Source: CAYFVU01 sp964346645 | Lineage (GTDB): Bacteria; Spirochaetota; Spirochaetia; DSM-16054; Sediminispirochaetaceae | Direction of reading: 5' to 3' | Assembly: GCA_964346645.1 (NCBI GenBank) | Contig: CAYFVU010000056.1 | Span: 1 to 22,320 of the forward strand | Length of the DNA: 22,320 nucleotides | In this document: in pieces, positions 1-6,506 of the stretch | Layout of the letters: each line of letters starts with the position of its first letter | How positions within the stretch are numbered: the first letter of the stretch is position 1 | The notes under the pieces: model-generated | What the model saw: the letters and a program-made list of their open reading frames with translations, nothing else | The model's database searches: none | What the model was told of the DNA's origin: nothing | Made by a program: the position numbers and the translations under genes

Positions 1-2
1 TT

Positions 3-275
3 ATGGCTAACAACAAAATCTATGTAGGTAACATCAACTACAAGACCACCGAAGAAGAGCTCCAGGATCTCTTCAAGGACTACGGCGAGGTAAAGAGCGT
101 CAACATCATCGTCGACAAGTACAGCGGTCAATCCAAGGGTTTCGGTTTCGTCGAGATGGAGAGCTCCGACAGCGCAACCGCAGCTATCTCCGCCCTCAAC
201 GAGCAGGAGTTCGGCGGACGTCGTCTTCGCGTGAACGAGGCTCACGACAAGCCCCGCCGCGACAGCAGCTTCTAA
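3..275 (+). CDS. RRM-domain RNA-binding protein (90 aa)
   Basis: This is a single RNA recognition motif that fills nearly the whole protein. RNP2 is visible as IYVGNI (residues 6-11) and RNP1 as KGFGFVEM (residues 45-52), both with the aromatic residues that stack on RNA bases. A short basic tail (DKPRRDSS) follows the fold. Such small single-RRM proteins are known in cyanobacteria, spirochaetes and some other bacteria, usually as cytoplasmic RNA-binding proteins of uncertain target. The ATG lies two bases from the window edge, so the ribosome binding site and promoter are not visible. The gene ends in a strong intrinsic terminator and is therefore probably the last or only gene of its transcript. 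The family call is firm; the RNA target is unknown. Confidence 0.95.
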   Translation: MANNKIYVGNINYKTTEEELQDLFKDYGEVKSVNIIVDKYSGQSKGFGFVEMESSDSATAAISALNEQEFGGRRLRVNEAHDKPRRDSSF

Positions 276-311
276 GACTGAAAAAGAGAGCTCAGTACAT
301 ACATAACATAC

Positions 312-339
312 GAGCCCGGCCGAGAGCCGGGCTCTTTTT
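312..339 (+). terminator. Rho-independent terminator after the RRM gene
   Basis: A perfect 9-bp GC-rich stem (GAGCCCGGC at 312-320 pairing with GCCGGGCTC at 326-334) with a 5-nt loop is followed directly by five T. It lies 37 bases after the RRM stop codon and separates that gene from the aminotransferase. Confidence 0.93.
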
Positions 340-396
340 GTAGTGCGCAGGGAGACTCATGTGCGCCCGGCAGGGAACATCGATGAGGAGTTTACA

Positions 397-1545
397 ATGA
401 ACATCGAGCCATTCAGATTAGAGAGATTCTTCGACAAGTACGAGTTCAAAGTAGAGCGCCAGATAAGTGCCTCGGACTGCCGAACGGTGAGCATCGAAGG
501 CCTCTTAGACCTCGCCGGCGGCGGAGGGGCGAGGGACTCCGTACGGCGTTCTTTCCTCGAGCTCGAGCTCGGTTACACCGAGTCGCGGGGCGCCCCGCAG
601 CTTCGAAATGAGATCGCCGGTCTGTACACCGCGGTAAGACCGGAGGGTGTGCTGGTGGCGGCGCCGGAGGAGGCCATCTTCCTCATGCTGCAGGCCCACC
701 TGCATCCCGGAGACCATGTGGTGGTCATGAGTCCCGCCTACCAGTCGCTCGTGTCTGTACCCGAGTCGATCGGATGCGATGTGGATCTCTGGCCCGTGGA
801 GCTCAGCGAGTCGGATGAAACCGCAGCCTCGGCCGTATGGCGCTACGATCTCGACGTGCTCGAAGGGCTGCTCACCGAGAGAACGAAGATGGTGGTGGTC
901 AATCTGCCCCACAATCCCACCGGCTACTGTATGAATGCCGACGAGAAGAGGAGATTGGTCGAGTTGCTGCGTTCGCGCGGCATTGTTCTCTTTTCCGACG
1001 AGATGTACTGGCAGCTCGAGTATGACGAGCGCGCCGATGCGACCCCGCTGTGCGATCTCTACGATCGTGCCGTAAGCTTGTCCGGACTCTCTAAATCGTA
1101 TGGGCTTCCGGGCTTGAGGATAGGCTGGCTTGCCTCCCGGAGTCCCGCGTTGCTCGAGCCGGCGGCACAGCTGAAGGACTACACCACGATTTGCAGCGCG
1201 GCGCCTTCGGAGTTTCTCGGGAGAATCGCCGTAGCCGCCGGCACGGAGCTCGTCGGGCGCAACCTCTCGCTCGTACGCTCGAACCTGGCGCTCCTGGAAG
1301 AGTTCGTATCCCGGCATTCGCAGCGTATGCAGCTGCCGCCGGGTATGGGAGGCTCAGTGGTGTTTCCTCGCTTTGTTGACGGCACATCGGCCTCGGATTT
1401 CTCTCAGCGTCTTCTCGACGAGAGGAACCTGCTCCTCCTCCCCGGAGATCTCTTCGGAATGCCGAGTGAGTTCTTCCGCATCGGGCTCGGCAGAGAGGAC
1501 TTGGATGAGGGGCTGACCGTCGTCGAGAAGGAGCTGGAGAAGTAG
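397..1545 (+). CDS. PLP-dependent aminotransferase, class I/II fold
   Basis: This is a 382-residue fold-type I PLP enzyme of the aspartate aminotransferase superfamily, cytoplasmic. The cofactor site is complete: NPTG at residues 173-176, D201 with Y204 (DEMY), and the Schiff-base lysine K233 in SLSGLSKSYGLPGLRIGW. R361 in FRIGLG is the likely substrate-carboxylate arginine. The frame opens at 343, but ATG 397 has GAGGAG six bases upstream and the preceding residues do not look like enzyme, so 397 is chosen. The N-terminus (LERFFDKYEF...SASDC) recalls the branch that includes capreomycidine-synthase-like aminotransferases; this is a recollection, not a search. The substrate cannot be assigned. 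It is a single gene after the RRM terminator, converging on the pterin dehydratase gene. Confidence 0.93.
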   Translation: MNIEPFRLERFFDKYEFKVERQISASDCRTVSIEGLLDLAGGGGARDSVRRSFLELELGYTESRGAPQLRNEIAGLYTAVRPEGVLVAAPEEAIFLMLQAHLHPGDHVVVMSPAYQSLVSVPESIGCDVDLWPVELSESDETAASAVWRYDLDVLEGLLTERTKMVVVNLPHNPTGYCMNADEKRRLVELLRSRGIVLFSDEMYWQLEYDERADATPLCDLYDRAVSLSGLSKSYGLPGLRIGWLASRSPALLEPAAQLKDYTTICSAAPSEFLGRIAVAAGTELVGRNLSLVRSNLALLEEFVSRHSQRMQLPPGMGGSVVFPRFVDGTSASDFSQRLLDERNLLLLPGDLFGMPSEFFRIGLGREDLDEGLTVVEKELEK

Positions 1546-1651
1546 CAGCTTATCCGAGGCTCGTACGGAGGTCGATGCCCGGAACTATCGTGTGCCGTCG
1601 GTGTAGGTGCCGTCGGGCAGGAGGGTACCGGGGGCTCTATCCCCGGGCCCC

Positions 1652-2011
1652 TCAGCCCGAGCCTTTCGTGTGATCCCGGTAGAGCTGATTCGTCTTCGCC
1701 GCCATGATGAAGTCGTTTGCGTGCAGCCCTCCGATTTTGTGGGTCCACCAGGTCACCTTTACCTTGCCCCACTCGGTAGTCAGCCGCGGATGGTGGCCCT
1801 GTTGTTCTGCGATTTCACCCACACGGTTGGTAAATGCGAGGGCCTCTGCGAAGTCTCCGAAGCTGAAGCGCCTGGTAATCTTGGGGATATCCTTGCTATC
1901 GTCGAGGTTCCAATCTGGAATCTGTGCCAAAAACGTCTCTGTCTCTTCCCTGCTCAGGGGCGGTTCGTCTCCCCTGCAGGCCGTGCACTCTCTGGTAGTA
2001 AGGTCGGACAT
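1652..2011 (-). CDS. phhB: Pterin-4a-carbinolamine dehydratase
   Basis: This 119-residue protein has the PCD/DCoH fold. The active-site histidines are in GHHP (H73, H74) and TH (H91), with the typical spacing of about 17 residues, and the LHANDFIMAAKTN helix closes the protein. The enzyme dehydrates 4a-hydroxytetrahydropterin, recycling the pterin cofactor of aromatic amino acid hydroxylases. No hydroxylase is present here, so another pterin role is possible. An N-terminal CxxC (C9, C12) is present. The frame could start at GTG 2017, but GGAGG overlaps that codon, while it sits five bases from ATG 2011, which is therefore preferred. The -10 element of its promoter is a perfect TATAAT. Transcription converges on the aminotransferase gene. 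Confidence 0.95.
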   Translation of the reverse strand: MSDLTTRECTACRGDEPPLSREETETFLAQIPDWNLDDSKDIPKITRRFSFGDFAEALAFTNRVGEIAEQQGHHPRLTTEWGKVKVTWWTHKIGGLHANDFIMAAKTNQLYRDHTKGSG

Positions 2012-2038
2012 AGTCACCTCCGCTCATGCAGTATTACT

Positions 2039-2066
2039 ATTATAAAAATACTAATAAAAACGTCGC
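2039..2066 (-). promoter_or_regulatory. Predicted sigma-70 type promoter of phhB
   Basis: Reading the minus strand, a perfect TATAAT lies at 2039-2044, with GCGACG (3 of 6 to consensus) 16 bases upstream at 2061-2066 and an A/T-rich spacer between them. The -35 box lies inside the 55-bp sequence duplicated around the assembly gap. Confidence 0.5.
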
Positions 2067-2105
2067 ATGCAAAGGAGCAACTCCTCCAGCTGTGCGGTAC
2101 TTCCA
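2051..2105. repeat. Left copy of 55-bp gap-flanking duplicate
   Basis: These 55 bases, ending directly at the N run, are identical to 2206-2260, which begin directly after it. They contain a small AGGAG/CTCCT hairpin. The exact abutment on both sides of the N run points to two contigs sharing a terminal overlap that the assembler did not merge. Confidence 0.97.
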
Positions 2106-2205
2106 NNNNNNNNNNNNNNNNNNNNNNNNNNNNNNNNNNNNNNNNNNNNNNNNNNNNNNNNNNNNNNNNNNNNNNNNNNNNNNNNNNNNNNNNNNNNNNN
2201 NNNNN
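2106..2205. other. Assembly gap of 100 N
   Basis: Exactly 100 undetermined bases lie in the intergenic stretch between phhB and the OsmC-family gene. The round length is a scaffolding placeholder, and identical 55-bp flanks suggest the real gap size is zero. The remaining sequence of this stretch (2012-2331) holds the phhB promoter, the duplicate, and a minor 5-bp hairpin at 2262-2274. No gene is seen. Confidence 0.98.
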
Positions 2206-2260
2206 CTAATAAAAACGTCGCATGCAAAGGAGCAACTCCTCCAGCTGTGCGGTACTTCCA
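2206..2260. repeat. Right copy of 55-bp gap-flanking duplicate
   Basis: This is identical over all 55 bases to 2051-2105. Beyond it the sequence continues uniquely towards the OsmC gene end. It is most simply the same genomic 55 bases assembled twice. Confidence 0.97.
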
Positions 2261-2331
2261 TGGACAGGGTGTCCGAGCGAGGGGCGGATGTTATGGAAGT
2301 GGAACGCACGGAACCGGCGCCGGCGCGAGTG

Positions 2332-2739
2332 TTACTCCTTGATTAGCTCGGTCTCGATCTCAATACCGGCCTTCTCGTAGAGCTGTCCGACGGGGCAGGT
2401 CTTCATTACCTGTTTTAAGGTCTTATTCAGCTTCTCCTCGCTCTCTTCGGATTTAATGTAGACCTTCGCCCTCGCTGCAGTGATAGTCGGCGCGTCGTCC
2501 GGCTTGTCCGCCTCGAGTTCAACCCGTAGTTTTTCGTAGGATACTCTCGCCTTGCCTGCAACTACCGCCCAGATGGTGGAAATGCAGCCGGAGAGCCCCA
2601 TGACCGCCAGTTCCAGCGCGGTCGGTCCGAGGTCGTCACCCGACTTTGCCTCCGGCAGGTCCAGAACGATTCCGTGGTGTCGGTCGTTGTCTACGATCGA
2701 TTGATAGCAGCCTTCCACCAGTCGTGCAGTCGATTTCAT
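2332..2739 (-). CDS. OsmC family protein
   Basis: This 135-residue cytoplasmic protein has the OsmC/Ohr fold. It carries two cysteines at the positions typical of the thiol-peroxidase family: C52 in MGLSGCIS at the head of the central helix and C115 in KTCPVGQL. Members reduce organic hydroperoxides or act as less well defined redox proteins; this short form is OsmC-like rather than a clear Ohr. The open frame extends upstream to 2844, but ATG 2739 has AAGGAGG eight bases upstream and the preceding 35 residues show no family character, so 2739 is used. It is transcribed in the same direction as phhB. The family call is strong, the substrate unknown. Confidence 0.92.
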   Translation of the reverse strand: MKSTARLVEGCYQSIVDNDRHHGIVLDLPEAKSGDDLGPTALELAVMGLSGCISTIWAVVAGKARVSYEKLRVELEADKPDDAPTITAARAKVYIKSEESEEKLNKTLKQVMKTCPVGQLYEKAGIEIETELIKE

Positions 2740-2783
2740 ACGTGTAGCCTCCTTACAGTGTATGTAGTGCCAAGTCTTAATAC

Positions 2784-2812
2784 ATTGTACTACGAAACCT
2801 GAGGTGGATAAA
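2784..2812 (-). promoter_or_regulatory. Candidate promoter of the OsmC-family gene
   Basis: On the minus strand TACAAT (5 of 6 to the -10 consensus) lies at 2784-2789, with a weak TTTATC 17 bases upstream at 2807-2812. It lies about 45 bases before the start codon. Confidence 0.4.
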
Positions 2813-2934
2813 AGAGGTTTTTCCCCGGGAGGAGCTTTTTGCAAAGCTGCAGCCTCGAAAGGAGAGCCGGAGGCCCTATAGCGGTTTTAACGGTATGTTA
2901 ATGCTAAAGTGGTGCTTGCCCTACGGGTCTTCCT

Positions 2935-2963
2935 CCGGATCGTCGACTACATCGACGATCCGG
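2935..2963. other. Perfect 12-bp hairpin downstream of the methyltransferase gene
   Basis: CCGGATCGTCGA (2935-2946) pairs perfectly with TCGACGATCCGG (2952-2963) around a 5-nt loop. It lies 76 bases past the FkbM-type gene stop. No T-run follows on either strand, so it is not a standard intrinsic terminator. It could be a 3'-end-stabilising or factor-assisted structure. The gene-free stretch 2740-3039 otherwise contains the OsmC promoter, a small 6-bp hairpin near 2834-2849, and a doubtful 23-codon frame (2921-2992, minus) that contains this hairpin. Confidence 0.7.
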
Positions 2964-3039
2964 TTGAGCCGTGTGCGGTAGTCGTTTTTCATGGCACATA
3001 ATACACCGCCTTTTCAGAGCGGGCAAGGCATGGAGGGAA

Positions 3040-4035
3040 TCAAAGACGGCTGAAGTAGAGATCGCCGAAACGCTGCGGCTCCTCGTGCAGCAGCGCGAAT
3101 CCCTCCGATCTGAGCAGGTAGATGCAACGCTCCTTGAGCGCTTCCGTGTGCCACTCGAGCACGATTCGGTCGACCCCCTGCAGACATGAACGGGCCGGGA
3201 ACTCCGGCGAGGCCGTGGGGGTCGTCGAGGCCGGGAACTCCGGCGAGGCCGAAACCTCCGGGATCTCGGGGATCTCCTGCTCACTCTCTCCCGATGCGGA
3301 TGGCCAGGCGTTGCCGGATCCTGCCGCCGCCTCGATCAGCGCCGCCTCATCCCCCTCGACGTCGATCTTGAGAAGATCCACATGCCCGATTCCCTGTTCC
3401 CGCAGCAGCTGCGGTAGCGTGGTTGCGGGAACAGGGATGCGGCCGATTCGTCCGGGATCCATCCATCTCTGTTCCAGATCCAGTATCCTCCGAGAAGACA
3501 TGGTGCTGAGGTGAGGATAGGTCTCGAGCTCGATGGTGCCGGTGGAGTCGGTAAGCGCGGTGCGGATGGTTCTGATGTCGGCCTCGTTACGCCTGCAGTT
3601 CTCTACCAGAAGCGAGTAGACTTCCGGATGCGGCTCTACGGCGAAGATCCGAAGGCGGGGATTCACCCGCTGCATGGCAAGGGAGTAGAAGCCCTCGTTG
3701 GCGCCGATATCGACAAGTGTCGGGGCGCGCGCGTGCTCTGCCCCCAGGTCCTTTCCCGAGAAACCGGGAAGGCGCATGTGCGTCCGGTCCCGGAAGATCT
3801 CGGTCAGCGTGTCGATGGAGGAAGGGGCGAGCTCCGGAGACAGGAGCAGGTCCAGACCGAAGATGCGCAGTCGCCACGGCTCATTGGAGAAGTAATCGTG
3901 ATCTCGGCCGCCGGCCTGCTTAGAGGATGCGTGCATGAGCCTTCTGCGCAGCTCGACGATGCGCTCTATCGTCCTGACGTCCTCGGCGCTTTCCGCGTGG
4001 GCCTCGAGGAACGCGTAGCGTTCGTCGGCGCTCAT
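3040..4035 (-). CDS. FkbM-family SAM-dependent methyltransferase with repeat-containing insertion
   Basis: This 331-residue protein has a Rossmann methyltransferase core. Motif I is LVDIGANEGFYSL (residues 107-119), the acidic end of strand 2 is VEP (133-135), and the FkbM signature is DLLKIDVEGDEAALIEA (220-236). FkbM-type enzymes O-methylate small molecules or glycans; the acceptor here is unknown. Between the signature and the last core strand (VDRIVLEWHTE, 288-298) lies a 45-50-residue low-complexity insertion rich in Pro, Ser and Glu. It includes SPEFPA twice and is encoded by an imperfect 36-bp tandem duplication. ATG 4035 has GGAGGAG eight bases upstream. The gene begins 19 bases after the diguanylate cyclase stop and is probably cotranscribed with it. 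The N-terminal 100 residues are not recognised. Confidence 0.85.
   Translation of the reverse strand: MSADERYAFLEAHAESAEDVRTIERIVELRRRLMHASSKQAGGRDHDYFSNEPWRLRIFGLDLLLSPELAPSSIDTLTEIFRDRTHMRLPGFSGKDLGAEHARAPTLVDIGANEGFYSLAMQRVNPRLRIFAVEPHPEVYSLLVENCRRNEADIRTIRTALTDSTGTIELETYPHLSTMSSRRILDLEQRWMDPGRIGRIPVPATTLPQLLREQGIGHVDLLKIDVEGDEAALIEAAAGSGNAWPSASGESEQEIPEIPEVSASPEFPASTTPTASPEFPARSCLQGVDRIVLEWHTEALKERCIYLLRSEGFALLHEEPQRFGDLYFSRL
3193..3251. repeat. In-frame 36-bp tandem duplication in the methyltransferase gene
   Basis: A 23-bp sequence occurs identically at 3193-3215 and 3229-3251, offset by 36 bp (12 codons). It encodes SPEFPA twice, separated by STTPTA, on the minus strand. Adjacent codons repeat Ile-Pro-Glu as well. 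The length is a multiple of three, so the reading frame is kept. Confidence 0.9.
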
Positions 4036-4054
4036 CGCTCCGTCTCCTCCGTAC

Positions 4055-5629
4055 TCAATAGCTGAAGGGGACGCAGAGGTTCCGGCCCTTCTCCTTCGCC
4101 ATGTAGAGGGCCTTATCGGCCTTCGCAAAGAGATTTTCGACCGTCTCCTCGTCTATCTTGTCTCGGCCTATGATCCCGAAACTCGCGGTTATGGAGAGCT
4201 CCTTGTCCCCGTATTCGATCGGGGAGTCGGCGATAATTGCGCGCAGGCGTTCGGCAAGGTTCTCGGCGGTGTGCTGTCTCGTCTCGGGAAGGCAGACGGC
4301 GAACTCCTCACCCCCATAGCGGCCGGCGATGTCGGTGTCGCGGATAGATCTGCGGATACGGCGTGCCGTCTCTGTGAGCACAAGATCTCCCGCCGCATGG
4401 CCGTAACTGTCGTTGATGCGTTTGAAGTGATCTAGGTCCAGGAGGATGAACGAGATAGGACGGTCGTACCGACGGGCACGCTCCATCTCCATAGTAGCCC
4501 TCTGAAAGAAGGATCTCCGATTGTTCAACTCGGTCAGCTCATCGGTGGTGGCGAGCCACTCCATCTTACGCAGCAGATTTACCTGGGCTGTTATGTCGCT
4601 AATCGTGATGATCTTGCCTATTCGGTCACCCTTTACGCAGGTGAGTATCGAGAGCGAGGAGCGGTAGTGCTTCTGTTCTCCGGAGGACTCTTGCTGAATG
4701 GTCAGATCTATCTCGTTCTCTCCGAGGTCGCTGCTGATCTGTCGTGAGAGGGTATCCTCGTCGGTAAAGAGCTCGGATGAGGCAATGCCGATAGACTCCG
4801 GTCTGAGTGTGGGAAAGAGGGCCACCGCCGCAGGATTGTAATCTATCAGCCGGTGCGAGCTGTCGAATACGAGCACCGCATCCTTCAGATTCTCCACCAC
4901 CGTATCTCGGGCAATAGGAGTGATATCGAGAATGCGATAACTGAAGATGGCCTTTCCAAAAACCAGAGAGGAGATGACGAAGAGAAACGGAGTTGGATTG
5001 AGGTTTTCGAAGGGAGGAACGGCTATGATGTAGAGGACGCTCCCGATGAGGGGAATGAGAGCCGCCGCAACGAGAGCGAGGTATTGTCTCTTGTACGGTC
5101 TCTTCGCGTGCTCGTATGCGTAGAGCAGGACGAGGATGGATGCGCCGTAGAGGAGGTACTGGTAGGGCATGAAGATCCATTTGTGCCATATGCCGTAATT
5201 CGCCTCGAGAAGCAAGGTGCGCCCGCTCTCGATAAGGATGGGATCGACTCTGAAGAGATGGTGGGAGGAGTTGGTGAACGCCAGTATGACGGTGATGAGG
5301 GGGAGAATGGCGATGATAAGCAGCGCGTGCGCAGGATATCTCTGATGTCCGGTGAGCTTGAGTGAGGTCATGAGCCAGAAGATGGGGGCCGCACCGATAC
5401 CGATGAACTGGAGATTTGCCCACAGGAGGGTGAGGGGCAATGTGAGCGCAGAGAGCTCGAAGGTGTAACAGACCGTCCATTCGAGAAAGGCGATGATCAC
5501 GAGGAGAAACGGTATCGCAGAGGGTTTGGAGAGATATTTGAGCGAGTAGAAGCCGAGCAGGAGGAGGATGACGGCGCCGGCGATAAGCGGTGTAACTATT
5601 GGGGTAAAAGTGTAGCTCACGAAATTCAA
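4055..5629 (-). CDS. Diguanylate cyclase: 7TM sensor, PAS and GGDEF domains
   Basis: This 524-residue inner-membrane protein probably makes cyclic di-GMP from two GTP. Residues about 8-225 form seven hydrophobic segments of the type found as the N-terminal 7TM region of histidine kinases. Residues about 235-350 are PAS-like (AVLVFDSSHRLIDYNPAA). Residues about 365-520 are a GGDEF domain with an intact active site GGEEF at 439-443 and a product-inhibition RxxD (RDTD, 430-433) five residues before it. No EAL domain is present. The start is uncertain: TTG 5629 is only three bases from AGGAG, while GTG 5620 is nine bases after GAGAGG and may be the real start. It is followed by the FkbM-type gene in the same direction. 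The ligand sensed is unknown. Confidence 0.92.
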   Translation of the reverse strand: MNFVSYTFTPIVTPLIAGAVILLLLGFYSLKYLSKPSAIPFLLVIIAFLEWTVCYTFELSALTLPLTLLWANLQFIGIGAAPIFWLMTSLKLTGHQRYPAHALLIIAILPLITVILAFTNSSHHLFRVDPILIESGRTLLLEANYGIWHKWIFMPYQYLLYGASILVLLYAYEHAKRPYKRQYLALVAAALIPLIGSVLYIIAVPPFENLNPTPFLFVISSLVFGKAIFSYRILDITPIARDTVVENLKDAVLVFDSSHRLIDYNPAAVALFPTLRPESIGIASSELFTDEDTLSRQISSDLGENEIDLTIQQESSGEQKHYRSSLSILTCVKGDRIGKIITISDITAQVNLLRKMEWLATTDELTELNNRRSFFQRATMEMERARRYDRPISFILLDLDHFKRINDSYGHAAGDLVLTETARRIRRSIRDTDIAGRYGGEEFAVCLPETRQHTAENLAERLRAIIADSPIEYGDKELSITASFGIIGRDKIDEETVENLFAKADKALYMAKEKGRNLCVPFSY

Positions 5630-5670
5630 CCTCTCCTAGTGTACATTTTCGTATGAATGTGTTGAATAGT

Positions 5671-5699
5671 AGTATAACGCATCGCAGTGCATACGTCGA
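5671..5699 (-). promoter_or_regulatory. Predicted promoter of the diguanylate cyclase operon
   Basis: On the minus strand TCGACG (5694-5699) and TATACT (5671-5676) are separated by 17 bases. They lie about 40 bases before the start codon and diverge from the ResB-side promoter. Confidence 0.55.
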
Positions 5700-5720
5700 T
5701 GTGTATATAACATTTTTCCC

Positions 5721-5749
5721 TTGCAGGTATTGCACCGACTTAGTAGGAT
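5721..5749 (+). promoter_or_regulatory. Predicted promoter of the ResB/flavocytochrome pair
   Basis: TTGCAG (5721-5726) and TAGGAT (5744-5749) are separated by exactly 17 bases, about 55 bases before the GTG start at 5805. Confidence 0.5.
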
Positions 5750-5804
5750 CAGGGTACATGAGAAAAACAGAAACTCAGGAGATCGTGCGCTGCGAGGAGC
5801 AGAG

Positions 5805-6506
5805 GTGAGAAAGATAATTCGAGCGCTGTACAGATTCTTCGCTTCGATCCGAGTGGCGCTTATGCTCATAGGCTATCTCGCCGCATTTTTCGCCGCCTCT
5901 TCGTTGTGGGGCGAGAGGCTCGTTCCCGGTGGAGCCGTCGGCTTTCTCCTCTTTTACCTTCCCCTCGCGCTCTTCTTCTTCAATCTGGCGGTCTGCACCG
6001 TCTCCCGTGTTGTGAAAACACTGCGCTCCGGCGGATACGGTGGAAAACTCGGGTGGCTGAGAGTCGGCCCGGATGTGGTGCACCTCTCTCTCCTCCTCTT
6101 GATAGTTGCGGGAGTGGTAAGCCTGCAGAGCCGGGTGGAGGGGGTCGTGGAGCTCGCGCCGGGGCAAACGGTGGTTATCAACAGGGACTATTCCCTCACT
6201 CTGAGGGACTTCACTGCGCTTCGCTACGAGAGTGGTGCCCCGAAAGCGTGGATTTCCACGGTCGATGTGAAGTATCATGAAGAGGTCGTGCGCGAGGGAG
6301 TGGAAATTCGTGTAAACGAACCTCTTGAGGTGGGGCGGGTAACGATCTATCAGAGCAGTTTTCGAGAGACGAGTGGGGGACTGAACACCGTTCTCTCGGC
6401 GGTGTACGACCCCTCCGGCCCTTTCGTAAGGTCTGCCTTGTTTCTTTTGGGTGCGGGAGTTATCCTGATATTGATACGCAAGCTGCGAGAGGTTGGGCGT
6501 GAATAA
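5805..6506 (+). CDS. Short ResB-like cytochrome c biogenesis membrane protein
   Basis: This 233-residue membrane protein resembles ResB/Ccs1, the haem-handling partner in System II cytochrome c maturation. There are two N-terminal hydrophobic helices (starting SIRVALMLIGYLAAFF), a third around residues 92-112, an extracytoplasmic region, and a C-terminal helix (about 206-225). Classic ResB proteins are about twice as long, so this is a compact variant. No CcsA/ResC haem exporter is visible nearby. The GTG start at 5805 has GAGGAG five bases upstream; the frame reaching back to 5721 overlaps the promoter. Its stop lies inside the next gene, an NAD(P)H flavocytochrome, so the two are translationally coupled. 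A role in haem delivery or assembly of neighbouring c-haem proteins is inference. Confidence 0.85.
   Translation: MRKIIRALYRFFASIRVALMLIGYLAAFFAASSLWGERLVPGGAVGFLLFYLPLALFFFNLAVCTVSRVVKTLRSGGYGGKLGWLRVGPDVVHLSLLLLIVAGVVSLQSRVEGVVELAPGQTVVINRDYSLTLRDFTALRYESGAPKAWISTVDVKYHEEVVREGVEIRVNEPLEVGRVTIYQSSFRETSGGLNTVLSAVYDPSGPFVRSALFLLGAGVILILIRKLREVGRE

Noticed and set aside
2051..2260. Duplicate around the N run as a mobile-element target-site duplication or attachment site
   Set aside because: The copies abut the N run exactly and are 55 bp long, much longer than insertion-element duplications; a contig-overlap artefact explains them better.
2904..3284. 126-codon Arg/Ser-rich minus-strand frame
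   Set aside because: It is an out-of-frame reading of the methyltransferase insertion and its downstream region, low complexity only.
4626..5759. 377-codon minus-strand frame within the diguanylate cyclase gene
   Set aside because: It is an out-of-frame reading, His/Arg/Pro-rich, crossing the divergent promoter region.
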